Shown: positions 45,593-55,040, counted from the stretch's first letter. The stretch: 64,000 nt of DNA from Algoriphagus pacificus (GCF_017254845.1 NZ_JAFKCU010000002.1:806001-870000), one strand, 5' to 3'. Numbers and translations are program-made. The notes: generated from the sequence alone by a model not told the origin.

Positions 45593-46411
45593 TTAATCAA
45601 ATTGCCAGTAGGCTTCAAAAAGACCTCCAGACTTCAAATGCTTGAAACCATGGGAGTAATTTTGATTAGAATGCGGCGTCATAATCCTGAAATGATGGAA
45701 ATATTTTTTGCCCCATTCTTCAGTTATTTGCTGATTTTCAGAAACTCCAAATACATTGACCCGGACATGATTCTTGTCAAATTTCAATTGGGCAATTAAA
45801 ATGGAAACATACTTGAGAATATCTTCTCTATCGTTGATTTCAAAAATATTGAAGACACTTAGCTCTTGATCTGTAAAAGCAGCGATATAGATGTAATTGT
45901 CTAAGATGCAGATTAAGATTTCCTGACCGATTAAATTGAATCGTTCTTTGAAAAGGTAGGATAGGAAGGAGGTGCCTCCATGGTGAAAAGTCAGCTCGGA
46001 GAACCTAGCCTCGAGTGATTTTTTCAGTTTACTAGAAATGTAGGAAACCAGCTGGATGTTATTGCTATCCAAAGGGGTAGCAAAATAGAAATTGTCGCTG
46101 TCCAATTTTCCTGCAAAAGAAAGATAAGTTTCTTCCTTTCCAGGGTAAAATAGTACTCCAGGTACCAAACTGAATAGAGGTTGGTGAAGATAAATCTTGG
46201 TAGGTACATCCAATCTCAACAAAGGATCGGAGACAACCATTTTATCCAATTCGCTCCATTCGATGGAAGTGTAATAATGAATCCCAATGTTTGCTTGATT
46301 CTTGTCTTTGGCAAAAATTGCCATCGAATTGGGATATAAAAAAAGTGATAAGCTTGTTGTGTCCTCCACATCAAACTTATCACTTTTATATACTTTGAGA
46401 GTGTTTTCCAA
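45593..46411 (-). CDS. DUF3822 family protein
   Basis: 272 residues, soluble, matching the Bacteroidota DUF3822 family by length, position beside coaD and its two-lobed layout. The first lobe contains LSLFLYPNSMAIFAKD and the second ILICILDNYIYIAAFTDQELSVFN, each resembling an actin/ASKHA-like subdomain strand pair. It ends in GLFEAYWQFD. No catalytic residue is assigned and the function is unknown. The first 100 bases of the coding region contain a perfect 12-base inverted repeat that would fold in the mRNA. Confidence 0.8.
   Translation of the reverse strand: MENTLKVYKSDKFDVEDTTSLSLFLYPNSMAIFAKDKNQANIGIHYYTSIEWSELDKMVVSDPLLRLDVPTKIYLHQPLFSLVPGVLFYPGKEETYLSFAGKLDSDNFYFATPLDSNNIQLVSYISSKLKKSLEARFSELTFHHGGTSFLSYLFKERFNLIGQEILICILDNYIYIAAFTDQELSVFNIFEINDREDILKYVSILIAQLKFDKNHVRVNVFGVSENQQITEEWGKKYFHHFRIMTPHSNQNYSHGFKHLKSGGLFEAYWQFD
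46341..46387. repeat. 12-bp inverted repeat inside the DUF3822 5' coding region
   Basis: AAAAGTGATAAG (46341-46352) and CTTATCACTTTT (46376-46387) are perfect complements 23 bases apart, covering codons 9 to about 24 of the DUF3822 gene. In the mRNA this forms a stable stem close to the start codon. Possible translational control, or coincidence of codon use. Confidence 0.5.
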
Positions 46412-46423
46412 AATCCTTTGGGA

Positions 46424-47005
46424 TTATTTCCAGTTACCTTCCGTAGAAGCGTCAGTTCTGGAACCCACTTTAAGAGCTTTCTCGTTATTGTTTAATCTTC
46501 TTTCAGGGTTGATTGGAGCAGGGTCTCTGATCTCGAAGACAGCGATTTCATAGCTGTTTCTTTCGATTTTGTCAGCAAAGAATTCAAACTGCTTTCCACC
46601 AGAACCTGGCACTACTGCCAAAGCTTCTAGATTGAAGTTAGGGTATTTTCTATCATTGAATAGAGAATCCATCACGTTTACAGAACCTAGAGTATCAAAA
46701 GTAACAGTAGTTTCTTCTTTACCATATTCCAACAATTTGGTTGATTCAGTTCTCTGTACAAGCCAGATTTTTCCTTCCTTGATGAATTGCTTTAAGCTGT
46801 CCCAGTTGTCTGCATATTTTCCGTTTGCAGCTTGGTAAGCTAGTTCAGCATCACGTAGCATCTGAAGTTTTTCGATAATTGCAGCTTCTGTCAAAGCAAT
46901 TCTTTTCTCAGTTTCTACTACATCATCTACACCTTTCCAAAGTAGGTAACCAAGACCTAGAGCTGCTAGAAGGAAGACAAAGGATAATACTTTCGTTAGA
47001 TTCAT
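46424..47005 (-). CDS. Conserved protein with N-terminal membrane helix, pseudopilin-like
   Basis: 193 residues with one N-terminal hydrophobic helix (residues 5-23) followed by a long amphipathic helix containing LQMLRDAELAYQAANGKYADNWDSLKQFI. That stretch resembles the LR-AQ-AY---GKY---L--L segment of type II secretion pseudopilins and related proteins, but a prepilin peptidase site is not evident. It is probably inner-membrane anchored with the bulk in the periplasm. It lies 12 bases from DUF3822 and may share its transcript. Function unknown. Confidence 0.6.
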   Translation of the reverse strand: MNLTKVLSFVFLLAALGLGYLLWKGVDDVVETEKRIALTEAAIIEKLQMLRDAELAYQAANGKYADNWDSLKQFIKEGKIWLVQRTESTKLLEYGKEETTVTFDTLGSVNVMDSLFNDRKYPNFNLEALAVVPGSGGKQFEFFADKIERNSYEIAVFEIRDPAPINPERRLNNNEKALKVGSRTDASTEGNWK

Positions 47006-47053
47006 TTTGATTAAATTTTAAATCAAGGTAAGGTTGAAGGTTTTTAAAACGTG

Positions 47054-47563
47054 CTATTTTATGGAAATATTTCCAAAATTAAAATATCCTTTCCACAAAC
47101 CTAGGTCCTCAAGTGAATTTATTCGCCAAAAGATTTGATGAAGGGAGTCCTGAGGCAGTGAACGGATATCTTCTATACTCATCCACGCTATTTCATTCAA
47201 TAACTGGAATTGTTTACTAAGTTCGGGATCTTCTCCGAGTTTTAAACTACCTCCGGTGGATTTTAAACTAAAAAAATGCTCTAAAGCGTGTAATGGAGGC
47301 TCTAAAAACTCATGAACGAATAAATATTTGGAAACTTTAACATCCAATCCCGTTTCTTCCCGGAATTCCCGAATTAGATTTTCTTCAGCATTTTGACCGA
47401 AAACCATCCCACCGCCCGGAACAGACCATAAAATCCTTCCATTACCCATCAGATGTTTGACCATCAAAAGTTTATTGTCCTCAATTAAGATCCCATTAAC
47501 CCGGATTCTTAAATGATTTCCAAATTTTGATTCTATTTCCTTGCTGATTTCGTCTTTTGCCAT
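47054..47563 (-). CDS. NUDIX hydrolase
   Basis: 169 residues. NUDIX box GMVFGQNAEENLIREFREETG (about 51-71) preceded by LWSVPGG. Short N-terminal strand RIRVNGILIEDNKLLMVKH. It is a typical house-cleaning pyrophosphohydrolase with unknown substrate. Its start codon lies 14 bases from the start of the divergent helicase gene. Confidence 0.92.
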   Translation of the reverse strand: MAKDEISKEIESKFGNHLRIRVNGILIEDNKLLMVKHLMGNGRILWSVPGGGMVFGQNAEENLIREFREETGLDVKVSKYLFVHEFLEPPLHALEHFFSLKSTGGSLKLGEDPELSKQFQLLNEIAWMSIEDIRSLPQDSLHQIFWRINSLEDLGLWKGYFNFGNISIK

Positions 47564-47577
47564 TTACATTCGCTTCT

Positions 47578-49023
47578 ATGGCTAAAGATAATCAGCACTT
47601 GCCGAAGCCTTCGGATTTATTGATCAAAAATTTCCCTTTTCCTCCAACAGGAGGGCAAATGGATTTTTTTAGAAAAATGGATAATTTTCTTTTAATGGAA
47701 TCTGAATCAAAGCCCACGTTCGTCTTGAGAGGCTATGCTGGTACAGGTAAGACTTCCGTTATTTCCGCTTTGGTGAAAACCTTGCCTCGCTTGAATATGC
47801 GATCCTTGCTTTTGGCTCCTACGGGTCGAGCGGCCAAGGTCATGGGGAATTACAGTAAGAGAGCTGCCTACACGATTCATAAGATTATCTATAAGCCAAA
47901 AGGAGAAGATGGAAGTCTTGGAATGGGCTTTATCCTTCAAAAAAACTACTACAAAGACACCGTATTCATTGTCGATGAATCTTCCATGCTTGCGGATGAT
48001 GGCGGCATGTCAGGTACATTATTGGGAGATTTGGTTCGATTTACCTTTCAGGGTTCGGGTAATAGATTGATTTTGGTTGGTGATACGGCACAGTTGCCTC
48101 CTGTGGGAAGCGACTACAGTCCAGCCTTGGAATCTGGGTATTTGCTGAGGCATTTTCGACTAAAAGCATCTCAAATCGAACTTACTGAAGTGATGAGGCA
48201 GCGATTGGAATCAGGAATACTTTTCAATGCGACAAACCTCCGAGATCAGCTAAAAAAAGAGCCTCCAGTCATTCAAATCACCACAAATACTTTCAAGGAT
48301 ACTTTTAAAATGACAGGGGAAAGGCTGGAAGATGGTTTGCGGTATGCCTATGATAAATTTGGAACAGAAAATACAACCATCGTTACAAGATCAAATAAAG
48401 CAGCGGTACAATACAATCTCTACATCCGAAAAGTCATTCATTTTTTCGAAGATGAGATCAGCTCAGGAGACTTGTTGATGATTGTAAAGAATAATTATAC
48501 CTACATGGCGGAATCAGATCGGGTAAACTTCTTGGCCAATGGAGACATGGCAGAAGTGATGAAAATCCGATCATTTGAAGAATTGTATGGTTTCCGCTTT
48601 GCCACTTTGGAGCTTCGCCTTTTGGATTACCCAGATGAACCCCACTTTGAGGCGAAAGTACTCTTGGATACGCTTTATTCTCCTAGCCCATCTTTGATTA
48701 GAGACCAATACAGGACGCTCTATCAGCAAGTTTCGGAAGATTATGCTGATGTAGCCAGCAAAGTAGAGCGAATGGAATTGATACGGAAAGATCCCTATTT
48801 GAATGCGCTTCAGGTGAAATTTGCCTATGCTTTGACATGTCATAAAGCTCAAGGAGGGCAGTGGAAAGCGGTTTTTGTGGACCAAGGCTATTTAAAAGAA
48901 GATCAGGTAGACCAAGATTTTACACGGTGGTTATACACTGCAATCACTCGAGCAACAGAGGAATTATACTTGGTGAATTTTAACCCTGTTTTCTTTGTTA
49001 AATCCTCGGAAGATCCTTCTTGA
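47578..49023 (+). CDS. RecD-like AAA ATPase / DNA helicase
   Basis: 481 residues from the ATG at 47578. Superfamily 1 helicase motifs in order: GYAGTGKT (motif I, about 52-59), LAPTGRAAKVM (Ia), FIVDESSML (II), LILVGDTAQLPPVG (III), VMRQ (IV region) and TCHKAQGGQW with TAITRATEEL (V/VI). It looks like a stand-alone 5'-3' RecD2-type helicase; no nuclease domain or RecBC partner is nearby. Role in DNA repair or recombination is inferred from the family. Confidence 0.93.
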   Translation: MAKDNQHLPKPSDLLIKNFPFPPTGGQMDFFRKMDNFLLMESESKPTFVLRGYAGTGKTSVISALVKTLPRLNMRSLLLAPTGRAAKVMGNYSKRAAYTIHKIIYKPKGEDGSLGMGFILQKNYYKDTVFIVDESSMLADDGGMSGTLLGDLVRFTFQGSGNRLILVGDTAQLPPVGSDYSPALESGYLLRHFRLKASQIELTEVMRQRLESGILFNATNLRDQLKKEPPVIQITTNTFKDTFKMTGERLEDGLRYAYDKFGTENTTIVTRSNKAAVQYNLYIRKVIHFFEDEISSGDLLMIVKNNYTYMAESDRVNFLANGDMAEVMKIRSFEELYGFRFATLELRLLDYPDEPHFEAKVLLDTLYSPSPSLIRDQYRTLYQQVSEDYADVASKVERMELIRKDPYLNALQVKFAYALTCHKAQGGQWKAVFVDQGYLKEDQVDQDFTRWLYTAITRATEELYLVNFNPVFFVKSSEDPS

Positions 49024-49088
49024 AGGAATTCTGACCAAAATTGGCAAGGTATTTTCATTAGGTAACCCAATAGTTTTCAAATTCGTTA

Positions 49089-49119
49089 TTTGATGCTATT
49101 CGAAAAAATTGAATATTTG
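49089..49119 (+). promoter_or_regulatory. Candidate promoter for the DUF1573 gene
   Basis: TTTG (49089-49092), 19 bases, then AATATTTG (49112-49119), matching TAnnTTTG except the first base. It would start transcription about 15 bases before the ATG at 49142. Confidence 0.4.
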
Positions 49120-49141
49120 AACACCATTAGATAGTTAAATC

Positions 49142-49537
49142 ATGAAAAAATTAGCAATCCTTTTTAGTCTATTTGCCTTCGCGTTGGTATTTCATGCAAA
49201 TGCACAGGAGGCTTCAGGAGCAGCGATCACATTTAAAGAAAAGTCTATCGACTTTGGTGATATCACTCAAGGGGATAAGGTTTCTCATACCTTCGAATTG
49301 ACCAACACTGGTAAAGCTCCTTTGATTATTTCCAATGTAGCTGCTACATGTGGATGTACTGTACCAAGCTGGCCAAAAGAGCCAATTGCACCGGGAAGTT
49401 CTGCTGAAATCAAGGTTTCCTTTAATTCAGCTGGAAAAATGGGTAAGCAAAATTCAGTAGTAAGAATCTATTCAAATGCTTCTGAGCCAATTGAAAAAGT
49501 TTCTCTGATTTCAAACGTCCTTCCGAAAACGAAGTAA
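49142..49537 (+). CDS. DUF1573 exported Ig-like protein
   Basis: 131 residues with a signal peptide (cleavage near HANAQ). One DUF1573 domain: SIDFGDITQGDKVSHTFELTNTGKAPLIISN, the ATCGCTVPSWP turn with a pair of cysteines, and GSSAEIKVSFNSAGKMG. It is an immunoglobulin-like beta sandwich common in Bacteroidota envelopes, with no known enzymatic role. It is flanked by its own promoter and terminator. Confidence 0.95.
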   Translation: MKKLAILFSLFAFALVFHANAQEASGAAITFKEKSIDFGDITQGDKVSHTFELTNTGKAPLIISNVAATCGCTVPSWPKEPIAPGSSAEIKVSFNSAGKMGKQNSVVRIYSNASEPIEKVSLISNVLPKTK

Positions 49538-49560
49538 GATCAATTAAGACAAAATTATTA

Positions 49561-49588
49561 AGCCTTCCATTTTGGGAGGCTTTTTTTT
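49561..49588 (+). terminator. Rho-independent terminator of the DUF1573 gene
   Basis: AGCCTTCC (49561-49568) pairs with GGGAGGCT (49574-49581, one G-T wobble), followed by eight T residues. It lies 23 bases after the stop codon. Confidence 0.88.
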
Positions 49589-49744
49589 GATCCAGATATT
49601 CTTGAGGAATTAAATCAGGTTGTTTTTCCATTACCTAAAATCAAAAAGAGAAGTAATCCTTTTAAATTTTTCATTGCTGCTTCTATTGTATCATTTTGTA
49701 ACAATAAAATTTTTAGCTTACTTCAGGGCCAAATCAGGATTCTT

Positions 49745-50596
49745 ATGAATAATACAGCTCTTCTTCTATTTCTTTTTTCAGCCATTGTTACTTCAAGTTT
49801 TGCGAAATCAGATACGGTTCAAATAGCCAATTCCAAAACTTCAATCACATACAAGGCAGTTGTGGTTACTCCAAGTTCATATGAACAAGGAAGTAAAAAT
49901 TATCCTACGCTATACTTATTGCACGGAGGAATAGGGAAGTTTTCTGATTGGACACAGCAGATTTCTGACAAAGCCTTAATCCAAAAACTGGCTGATCAAT
50001 ACGGATTTATTATTGTCATGCCAGAGGGTGATGTGTTTAGTTATTACTTAGATAGCCCTGTGGTTGAGAATAGTCAGTTCGATACTTATATTTCTAAAGA
50101 TGTAGTCAATTTCATGGATAAGAATTATAGAACTATTGCCAAAAAAGAGGGTAGGGCTATAACCGGTTTATCAATGGGTGGATTTGGCGCATTGTATTTA
50201 TCTGCCAAACACCCAGAGTTATTTTTGGCAGCTGGAAGTATGAGTGGAGCTATTAACCCGGACCTCAAAGGTTGGGGCCTTCCACAACAAGCGATGATTG
50301 ATGTCGGAAAAGGATTTGCTAGTATTTTAGGTAGCAAAGAAGAGTTTCCAGAGCGATACGAGGAGGTAAGTATTATCAACAATATACATGTTTACAAAGA
50401 GCACGGGATCCATTTGATGATAGACTGTGGTGTCAATGACTTTTTAATTCAGCCCAATCGTGAGCTGCATAGAAGGTTAGTCTTCGAAGGTATTTCACAT
50501 GATTATACTGAGCGAGATGGCGGACATTCTTGGAAATATTGGGAAAATGCACTCCCTTATCACCTCGTGTTTTTTGCAAGCTTGCTGGAAAAATAG
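49745..50596 (+). CDS. Secreted esterase (alpha/beta hydrolase, esterase D-like)
   Basis: 283 residues with signal peptide (hydrophobic to about residue 19). Alpha/beta hydrolase motifs: YPTLYLLHGGIGKFSDW (oxyanion), RAITGLSMGGFGALYLS with the nucleophile Ser, MIDCGVNDF and GGHSWKYW with the catalytic His. Similar enzymes deacylate acetylated sugars or feruloyl esters. It is monocistronic and converges on the DUF2306-like gene. The 208 bases upstream hold a terminator and an AT-rich stretch. Confidence 0.92.
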   Translation: MNNTALLLFLFSAIVTSSFAKSDTVQIANSKTSITYKAVVVTPSSYEQGSKNYPTLYLLHGGIGKFSDWTQQISDKALIQKLADQYGFIIVMPEGDVFSYYLDSPVVENSQFDTYISKDVVNFMDKNYRTIAKKEGRAITGLSMGGFGALYLSAKHPELFLAAGSMSGAINPDLKGWGLPQQAMIDVGKGFASILGSKEEFPERYEEVSIINNIHVYKEHGIHLMIDCGVNDFLIQPNRELHRRLVFEGISHDYTERDGGHSWKYWENALPYHLVFFASLLEK

Positions 50597-50609
50597 GCTG
50601 AAAGGGAAC

Positions 50610-51257
50610 TCAAGAGGTTGCTTTCAAAAACTTATTGATATTTTTCTCTACTAAGAAAGCAACAATAAGCGAAACTAGAAGAGGTGCGAAAGTTGACATT
50701 TCCAAGCTGATAAAATCAATTTTTATTCCGATTCTGATGATGGCCATTACCGCAAAGCCAAATGTCAGAATCATTCGAAAAGCATGACGTTTGACATAAA
50801 ACAAGTGGTCCTCAGGCTTACTTCTAATTAATTTAATATCCTTTAAAATCAAGATTCCGAAGGTCAAAGCAAATAAAAGTCTAGTAGCTGCACCAAGAGA
50901 AATTTCAGGAAGGATCCTAATGAATTGAAGGAAAGAAAATGCAAATAACAGAATTGGGATTAACAGAATTGTTCTGTCGATGATGTAACTGGATTTTCTA
51001 GTATGCCTCAATGCTGCTATGGAACTCATCAACAAATAGACGGTGGCAAATCCCATCAGGACTGCTAAAGGAAGGAATTCCTCCATCATGAAAATAATCG
51101 TAGAAATGGAAGAATAGAACATGCCAAAAACAAAAATCCATCCTCCGGTTTTATGGATTTTTGATCCTTTTTTTGTGCTCAAGGCTATAATTCCTCCTCC
51201 AAAAGCGAAGGATCCAATAATCACATGTGCGATGCGATTTATTTCAAACAAGTCCAT
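50610..51257 (-). CDS. Hypothetical multi-pass membrane protein (DUF2306-like)
   Basis: 215 residues with about six to seven hydrophobic segments, the first with HVIIGSFAFGGGIIAL and then KGSKIHKTGGWIFVFGM. The HKTGGWIF turn resembles the HR/KxxG motif of DUF2306 and related small membrane proteins. No catalytic residue and no signal peptide beyond the first helix. Function unknown. Confidence 0.65.
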   Translation of the reverse strand: MDLFEINRIAHVIIGSFAFGGGIIALSTKKGSKIHKTGGWIFVFGMFYSSISTIIFMMEEFLPLAVLMGFATVYLLMSSIAALRHTRKSSYIIDRTILLIPILLFAFSFLQFIRILPEISLGAATRLLFALTFGILILKDIKLIRSKPEDHLFYVKRHAFRMILTFGFAVMAIIRIGIKIDFISLEMSTFAPLLVSLIVAFLVEKNINKFLKATS

Positions 51258-51567
51258 TTGTTACTAATTAATTGTTGCAATAAATAATCTCAAAGAACCA
51301 GCAACCATTGAACTAACTTCTATCTGGATCAAAAAAGATTAAGGATTGAAATAATAAATTAATGAATAATTTGATTTTATATGCTGATTCATAGTCTTTT
51401 AGTACAAATAATTGAAGCGTCTCAAAGACAATTATAGCTGAGGTTTTTATTGGACTTATAGTTTAAAAATTTTCTTAGAGCATTTTTATTTTCTATAAAA
51501 TATTCTTGGGGCTATTTTGGAACTGTGAAACAGGATTTTGGGTTTTCCAGTCTTAACAAACTATTTC
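51258..51567. other. AT-rich divergent intergenic region, no gene seen
   Basis: 310 bases between the divergent membrane protein and the ABC transporter. It is AT-rich and contains no coding frame or strong hairpin that I can support. Promoters for both flanking genes must lie here, but none matches well enough to be called. Confidence 0.5.
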
Positions 51568-53313
51568 ATGGCTAAAAAAGCAGAACGAAAAGTGACTATG
51601 GGTCAGGTTTTTAAAACCATTATTTGGCCCAGAAGAAAGCATTTATTTTTAGGACTGTTTCTAATTATCATCAGTAGACTTGCCAGCTTGGTTTTGCCAG
51701 GAGCCAGTAAATATCTGATTGATGATGTGATCCCAAGTAACGATTTGAATATGCTCAAGTGGTTGATCATCGCAGTAGTTACAGCCATAGTTGTTCAATC
51801 AGTTACCTCATACGCGCTTACTCAAATCCTGAGTGTTGAAGCGCAGAACCTGATCGCAAAACTTCGGTCTCAAGTTCAAAGTCACATTATTAAGCTACCG
51901 ATTCGATTTTTTGATAATACGAAAACAGGAGAATTGGTTTCCAGAATCATGTCAGATGTAGAGGGAGTTAGAAACCTTGTCGGAACAGGCTTTGCTCAAA
52001 TGATCGGAGGAATATTGACTGCGGTGATTTCCCTCTTTTTATTGATCAGTATATCACCAAAGATGACCTTGTTTGTGTTGCTTCCGGTGGTTGTTTTTGG
52101 CCTGGTTTCTTTAAAAGCTTTTGGTAAAATCCGTCCGATCTTCCGTGAAAGAGGGAAGATAAATGCACAGGTAACCGGAAGGCTAACAGAAACACTTGGA
52201 GGGATTCGTGTGATCAAAGGTTTTAATGCTGAGCAACAAGAAATTAAAACTTTTGCAAAAGGCGTTGAAGAGCTTTTCTTAAATGTGAAGGCAAGTTTGA
52301 CCGCAACTAGTTTTGTGACTTCTGCAGGTGCTCTTTTATTAGGACTTGCTTCAGCAGGAATCATGGGGCTTGGAGGTTATATGATCATGCAGGACCAATT
52401 AACTTTTGGAGATTTTCTGGCTTTCACACTTTACCTCGGCTTTATGATCGCACCAATCGTTCAGATGTCCAATATTGGAAGTCAGTTGACAGAAGCTTTT
52501 GCGGGGTTGGATCGTACCGAAGAAATAATGAATACTCCATTGGAGGCTGATGATAACTTGAGAACCCTTTCTTTAGATAAAATCAAAGGAAAGATGGTTT
52601 TTGATAAAGTTTCTTTCGCCTATGAAGAAGGAAAGGAAGTGGTCAAAGAAATCAGTTTCGAAGCTCCTGCTGGATCAGTTACTGCTTTGGTTGGAACTTC
52701 TGGTTCGGGAAAGACCACAATTGCTGGTTTAGCTGCGACATTTTTAACCCCTGATTCAGGTACGATTTATCTGGATGGAAATGATCTTGCAACCGTGACA
52801 TTGGATTCTTTTAGATCCAAACTCGGAGTTGTTTTACAAGATGATTTTCTATTTGAAGGGACTATCCGCGAAAATATTTTATTTCCGAGGCCTGATGCTT
52901 CCGAAACCCAATTGCAGCAAGCTGTCCATGCAGCCCATGTGCAGGAGTTTACAGATCGCTTCGAAAATGGATTAGATACTTTGATTGGAGAAAGAGGAGT
53001 GAAGCTATCAGGTGGACAAAGACAGAGAATAGCCATCGCAAGAGCAATTTTGGCAGATCCTAGAATACTTATTTTGGATGAGGCTACTTCCAATTTGGAT
53101 ACAGAATCCGAGACATTAATTCAAGCCAGTTTGAAAGACCTGATGCAGGGAAGAACCACTTTTGTGATTGCTCACAGGCTGAGTACGATCCGACAAGCCG
53201 ATCAAATTCTAGTGATTGAGCAAGGAAACATTGTCGAAAGAGGAAAGCACGAAGATTTAATTGCCTTGGAAGGAAGATATTATCAATTGTACACTTACCA
53301 AGCTAGGATTTAA
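51568..53313 (+). CDS. ABC transporter, fused permease-ATPase (MsbA-like exporter)
   Basis: 581 residues from the ATG at 51568 (MAKKAERK); the upstream extension is unlikely. Six membrane helices occupy about 1-310. The ATPase domain has Walker A GTSGSGKT (about 389-396), the LSGGQRQR signature, Walker B ILILDEATS, and the H-loop IAHRL. It is a homodimeric half-transporter exporting lipids, drugs or peptides; type I exporter. Cargo unknown. Confidence 0.95.
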   Translation: MAKKAERKVTMGQVFKTIIWPRRKHLFLGLFLIIISRLASLVLPGASKYLIDDVIPSNDLNMLKWLIIAVVTAIVVQSVTSYALTQILSVEAQNLIAKLRSQVQSHIIKLPIRFFDNTKTGELVSRIMSDVEGVRNLVGTGFAQMIGGILTAVISLFLLISISPKMTLFVLLPVVVFGLVSLKAFGKIRPIFRERGKINAQVTGRLTETLGGIRVIKGFNAEQQEIKTFAKGVEELFLNVKASLTATSFVTSAGALLLGLASAGIMGLGGYMIMQDQLTFGDFLAFTLYLGFMIAPIVQMSNIGSQLTEAFAGLDRTEEIMNTPLEADDNLRTLSLDKIKGKMVFDKVSFAYEEGKEVVKEISFEAPAGSVTALVGTSGSGKTTIAGLAATFLTPDSGTIYLDGNDLATVTLDSFRSKLGVVLQDDFLFEGTIRENILFPRPDASETQLQQAVHAAHVQEFTDRFENGLDTLIGERGVKLSGGQRQRIAIARAILADPRILILDEATSNLDTESETLIQASLKDLMQGRTTFVIAHRLSTIRQADQILVIEQGNIVERGKHEDLIALEGRYYQLYTYQARI

Positions 53314-53340
53314 GGACTTTGATGTAAAGAGCCTTAAGTT

Positions 53341-54030
53341 TTACAAGCCTTTGACCATTTCCAAAATTTGAGAAATGTTTTCAGCCTTGTGAAAGTTTAT
53401 ATGTTCGATTTCATGCTCGATCATTTCATGCTTCCAAGTGATATGAAATGGGATATGAATGGCATATCCTCCTAGGTTTAGCACAGGTAGAATATCTGAT
53501 TTCAAACTGTTTCCAATCATCATAAACTCAGAAGGGTGTACATCCAGATGTCCGATTAACTTCTTGAAATCATCTAGTCCTTTCTCGCTCATGATTTCAA
53601 TGTGGTGGAAGTATTTTTCCAAACCAGATTTTTTGAGTTTTCTTTCCTGATCCACCAGATCTCCTTTGGTGGCTAGAACCAATCGGTATTCTTGAGAAAG
53701 CTGGCTTAAAACATTTTCTACATGGGGCATGAGTTCGACAGGTTTTGCAAGCATTTCCCTACCGATCTCTAGGATTTTTTCGATTAAAACAAGAGGTACT
53801 TTCTTGTCTGTTACTCTCAAGGCCGTCTCAATCATCGACAAAATAAAGCCTTTGATCCCGTAGCCATATAGATTGATATTCTCTATTTCAGTGTGATATA
53901 ATTCTTTCAAGATGCTATGCTGTGGCATAAAATCTTCAAGCATTTCGGTAAACTGCTCTTCAGCCTCTCGGAAGAAAGGTTCGTTGACCCATAAAGTGTC
54001 ATCGGCGTCGAATGCAATTACTTTGATCAT
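53341..54030 (-). CDS. HAD-family hydrolase
   Basis: 229 residues from the ATG at 54030 (MIKVIAFDADDTLW). Motif I is FDADDTLW (Asp8 nucleophile, Asp10), motif II LVLATKGD, and motif III/IV K...MMIGNSLKSDI. A C1 cap helical domain lies between. It is a phosphatase acting on a small phosphoester; the substrate is unknown. It lies in the same direction as the sugar cluster but separated by a terminator. Confidence 0.92.
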   Translation of the reverse strand: MIKVIAFDADDTLWVNEPFFREAEEQFTEMLEDFMPQHSILKELYHTEIENINLYGYGIKGFILSMIETALRVTDKKVPLVLIEKILEIGREMLAKPVELMPHVENVLSQLSQEYRLVLATKGDLVDQERKLKKSGLEKYFHHIEIMSEKGLDDFKKLIGHLDVHPSEFMMIGNSLKSDILPVLNLGGYAIHIPFHITWKHEMIEHEIEHINFHKAENISQILEMVKGL

Positions 54031-54054
54031 CTTTATTCGATACTTTTTAAACTT

Positions 54055-54091
54055 AAAAGCCGGTTTAACCAAATTGTTCAAACCGACTTTT
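54055..54091 (-). terminator. Terminator-like hairpin ending the sugar-catabolic operon
   Basis: AAAAGCCGGTTT (54055-54066) pairs with AAACCGACTTTT (54080-54091, one mismatch) over a 13-base loop, 17 bases after the esterase stop on the minus strand. The T tail is short, so strength is uncertain. Confidence 0.6.
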
Positions 54092-54108
54092 GAAAACTGT
54101 TTTTCTTA

Positions 54109-55029
54109 CTATTTACTATCCAAAGATTTCATCCAATCCAACAAAACATCTCTCCAGCCATCTACTGGACCTTTTCCTAAACCAAACCCGAATCCATGTC
54201 CTCCAGCAGGATAAATATGCAAAGAGGCAGGGACGCCTTTGGCATCCAAAGCTTTGTAATACAAAAAGCTATTCTCGATTGGAACACCTTTGTCATCCTG
54301 AGCATGAACCAAGAATGTTGGTGGTGTTTCTTCTGTGACGTTGAGTTCACCGGAAAAGCGATCTATTAATTCCTGGGAAGCATCCTCGCCAATCAGGTTT
54401 CTTCTTGAACCAGAATGAGCGCTTGCATCTCTAAAAGAAATTACCGGATAAGCTAAAATTGAATAGTCAGGACGTGCAGAAAGTGCGTCTATTTCATCTT
54501 TTGCCCTGTCAACTTCATGCATGTATTGTGTGCTTACCGTAGATGCTAAATGTCCGCCGGCAGAGAATCCCAAAACACCAATTTTGCTCGGATCAATTTT
54601 CCATTCTTCTGCATGGAATCTAGCCATGCGAATTGCCCGCTGAGCGTCAAGTAGCGGCACTTCTTTGGCATCTGTCAACGACTTGGAATCGGGTAATCTA
54701 TATTTCACAACAATTCCCACAATCCCTTGGGTATTCAACCATTTGGCAAAATCCCTTCCTTCCCAATCATAGGCAAGAATATGATATCCACCACCTGGGA
54801 AAATCACCACAGCCTGTCCTGTTCGCATTTGCTTACTTGGTAGAAAAACCTCAATCTGTGGGATCTGAACATTTTCGATTCGAATGATTCCCTCTTCTAT
54901 TGCTTTTTCTTCAAGCCCCATATCCTTTTGAAGGGGAGGGGTTCCTTCCCAAAGTGGTAAAATTAGTTCTTGGGCGTTAGCGAATAGGCTAGTCATGGCC
55001 AGACTGAGGATTAGAAATGTCTTTTTCAT
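54109..55029 (-). CDS. Secreted alpha/beta hydrolase, xylan-esterase/BD-FAE type
   Basis: 306 residues with signal peptide (to about residue 20, FANAQ). Motifs: VVIFPGGGYHILAYDWEG (oxyanion), GVLGFSAGGHLAST with the nucleophile Ser, TFLVHAQDDKGVP (acid), and YPAGGHGFGFG (His). This family deacetylates glycans or acylated sugars. As the last gene of the fucose-type cluster it may strip acyl groups from fucose-containing polysaccharide outside the cell. It follows the mutarotase by 11 bases. Confidence 0.92.
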   Translation of the reverse strand: MKKTFLILSLAMTSLFANAQELILPLWEGTPPLQKDMGLEEKAIEEGIIRIENVQIPQIEVFLPSKQMRTGQAVVIFPGGGYHILAYDWEGRDFAKWLNTQGIVGIVVKYRLPDSKSLTDAKEVPLLDAQRAIRMARFHAEEWKIDPSKIGVLGFSAGGHLASTVSTQYMHEVDRAKDEIDALSARPDYSILAYPVISFRDASAHSGSRRNLIGEDASQELIDRFSGELNVTEETPPTFLVHAQDDKGVPIENSFLYYKALDAKGVPASLHIYPAGGHGFGFGLGKGPVDGWRDVLLDWMKSLDSK

Positions 55030-55040
55030 ACTGGGTTATT

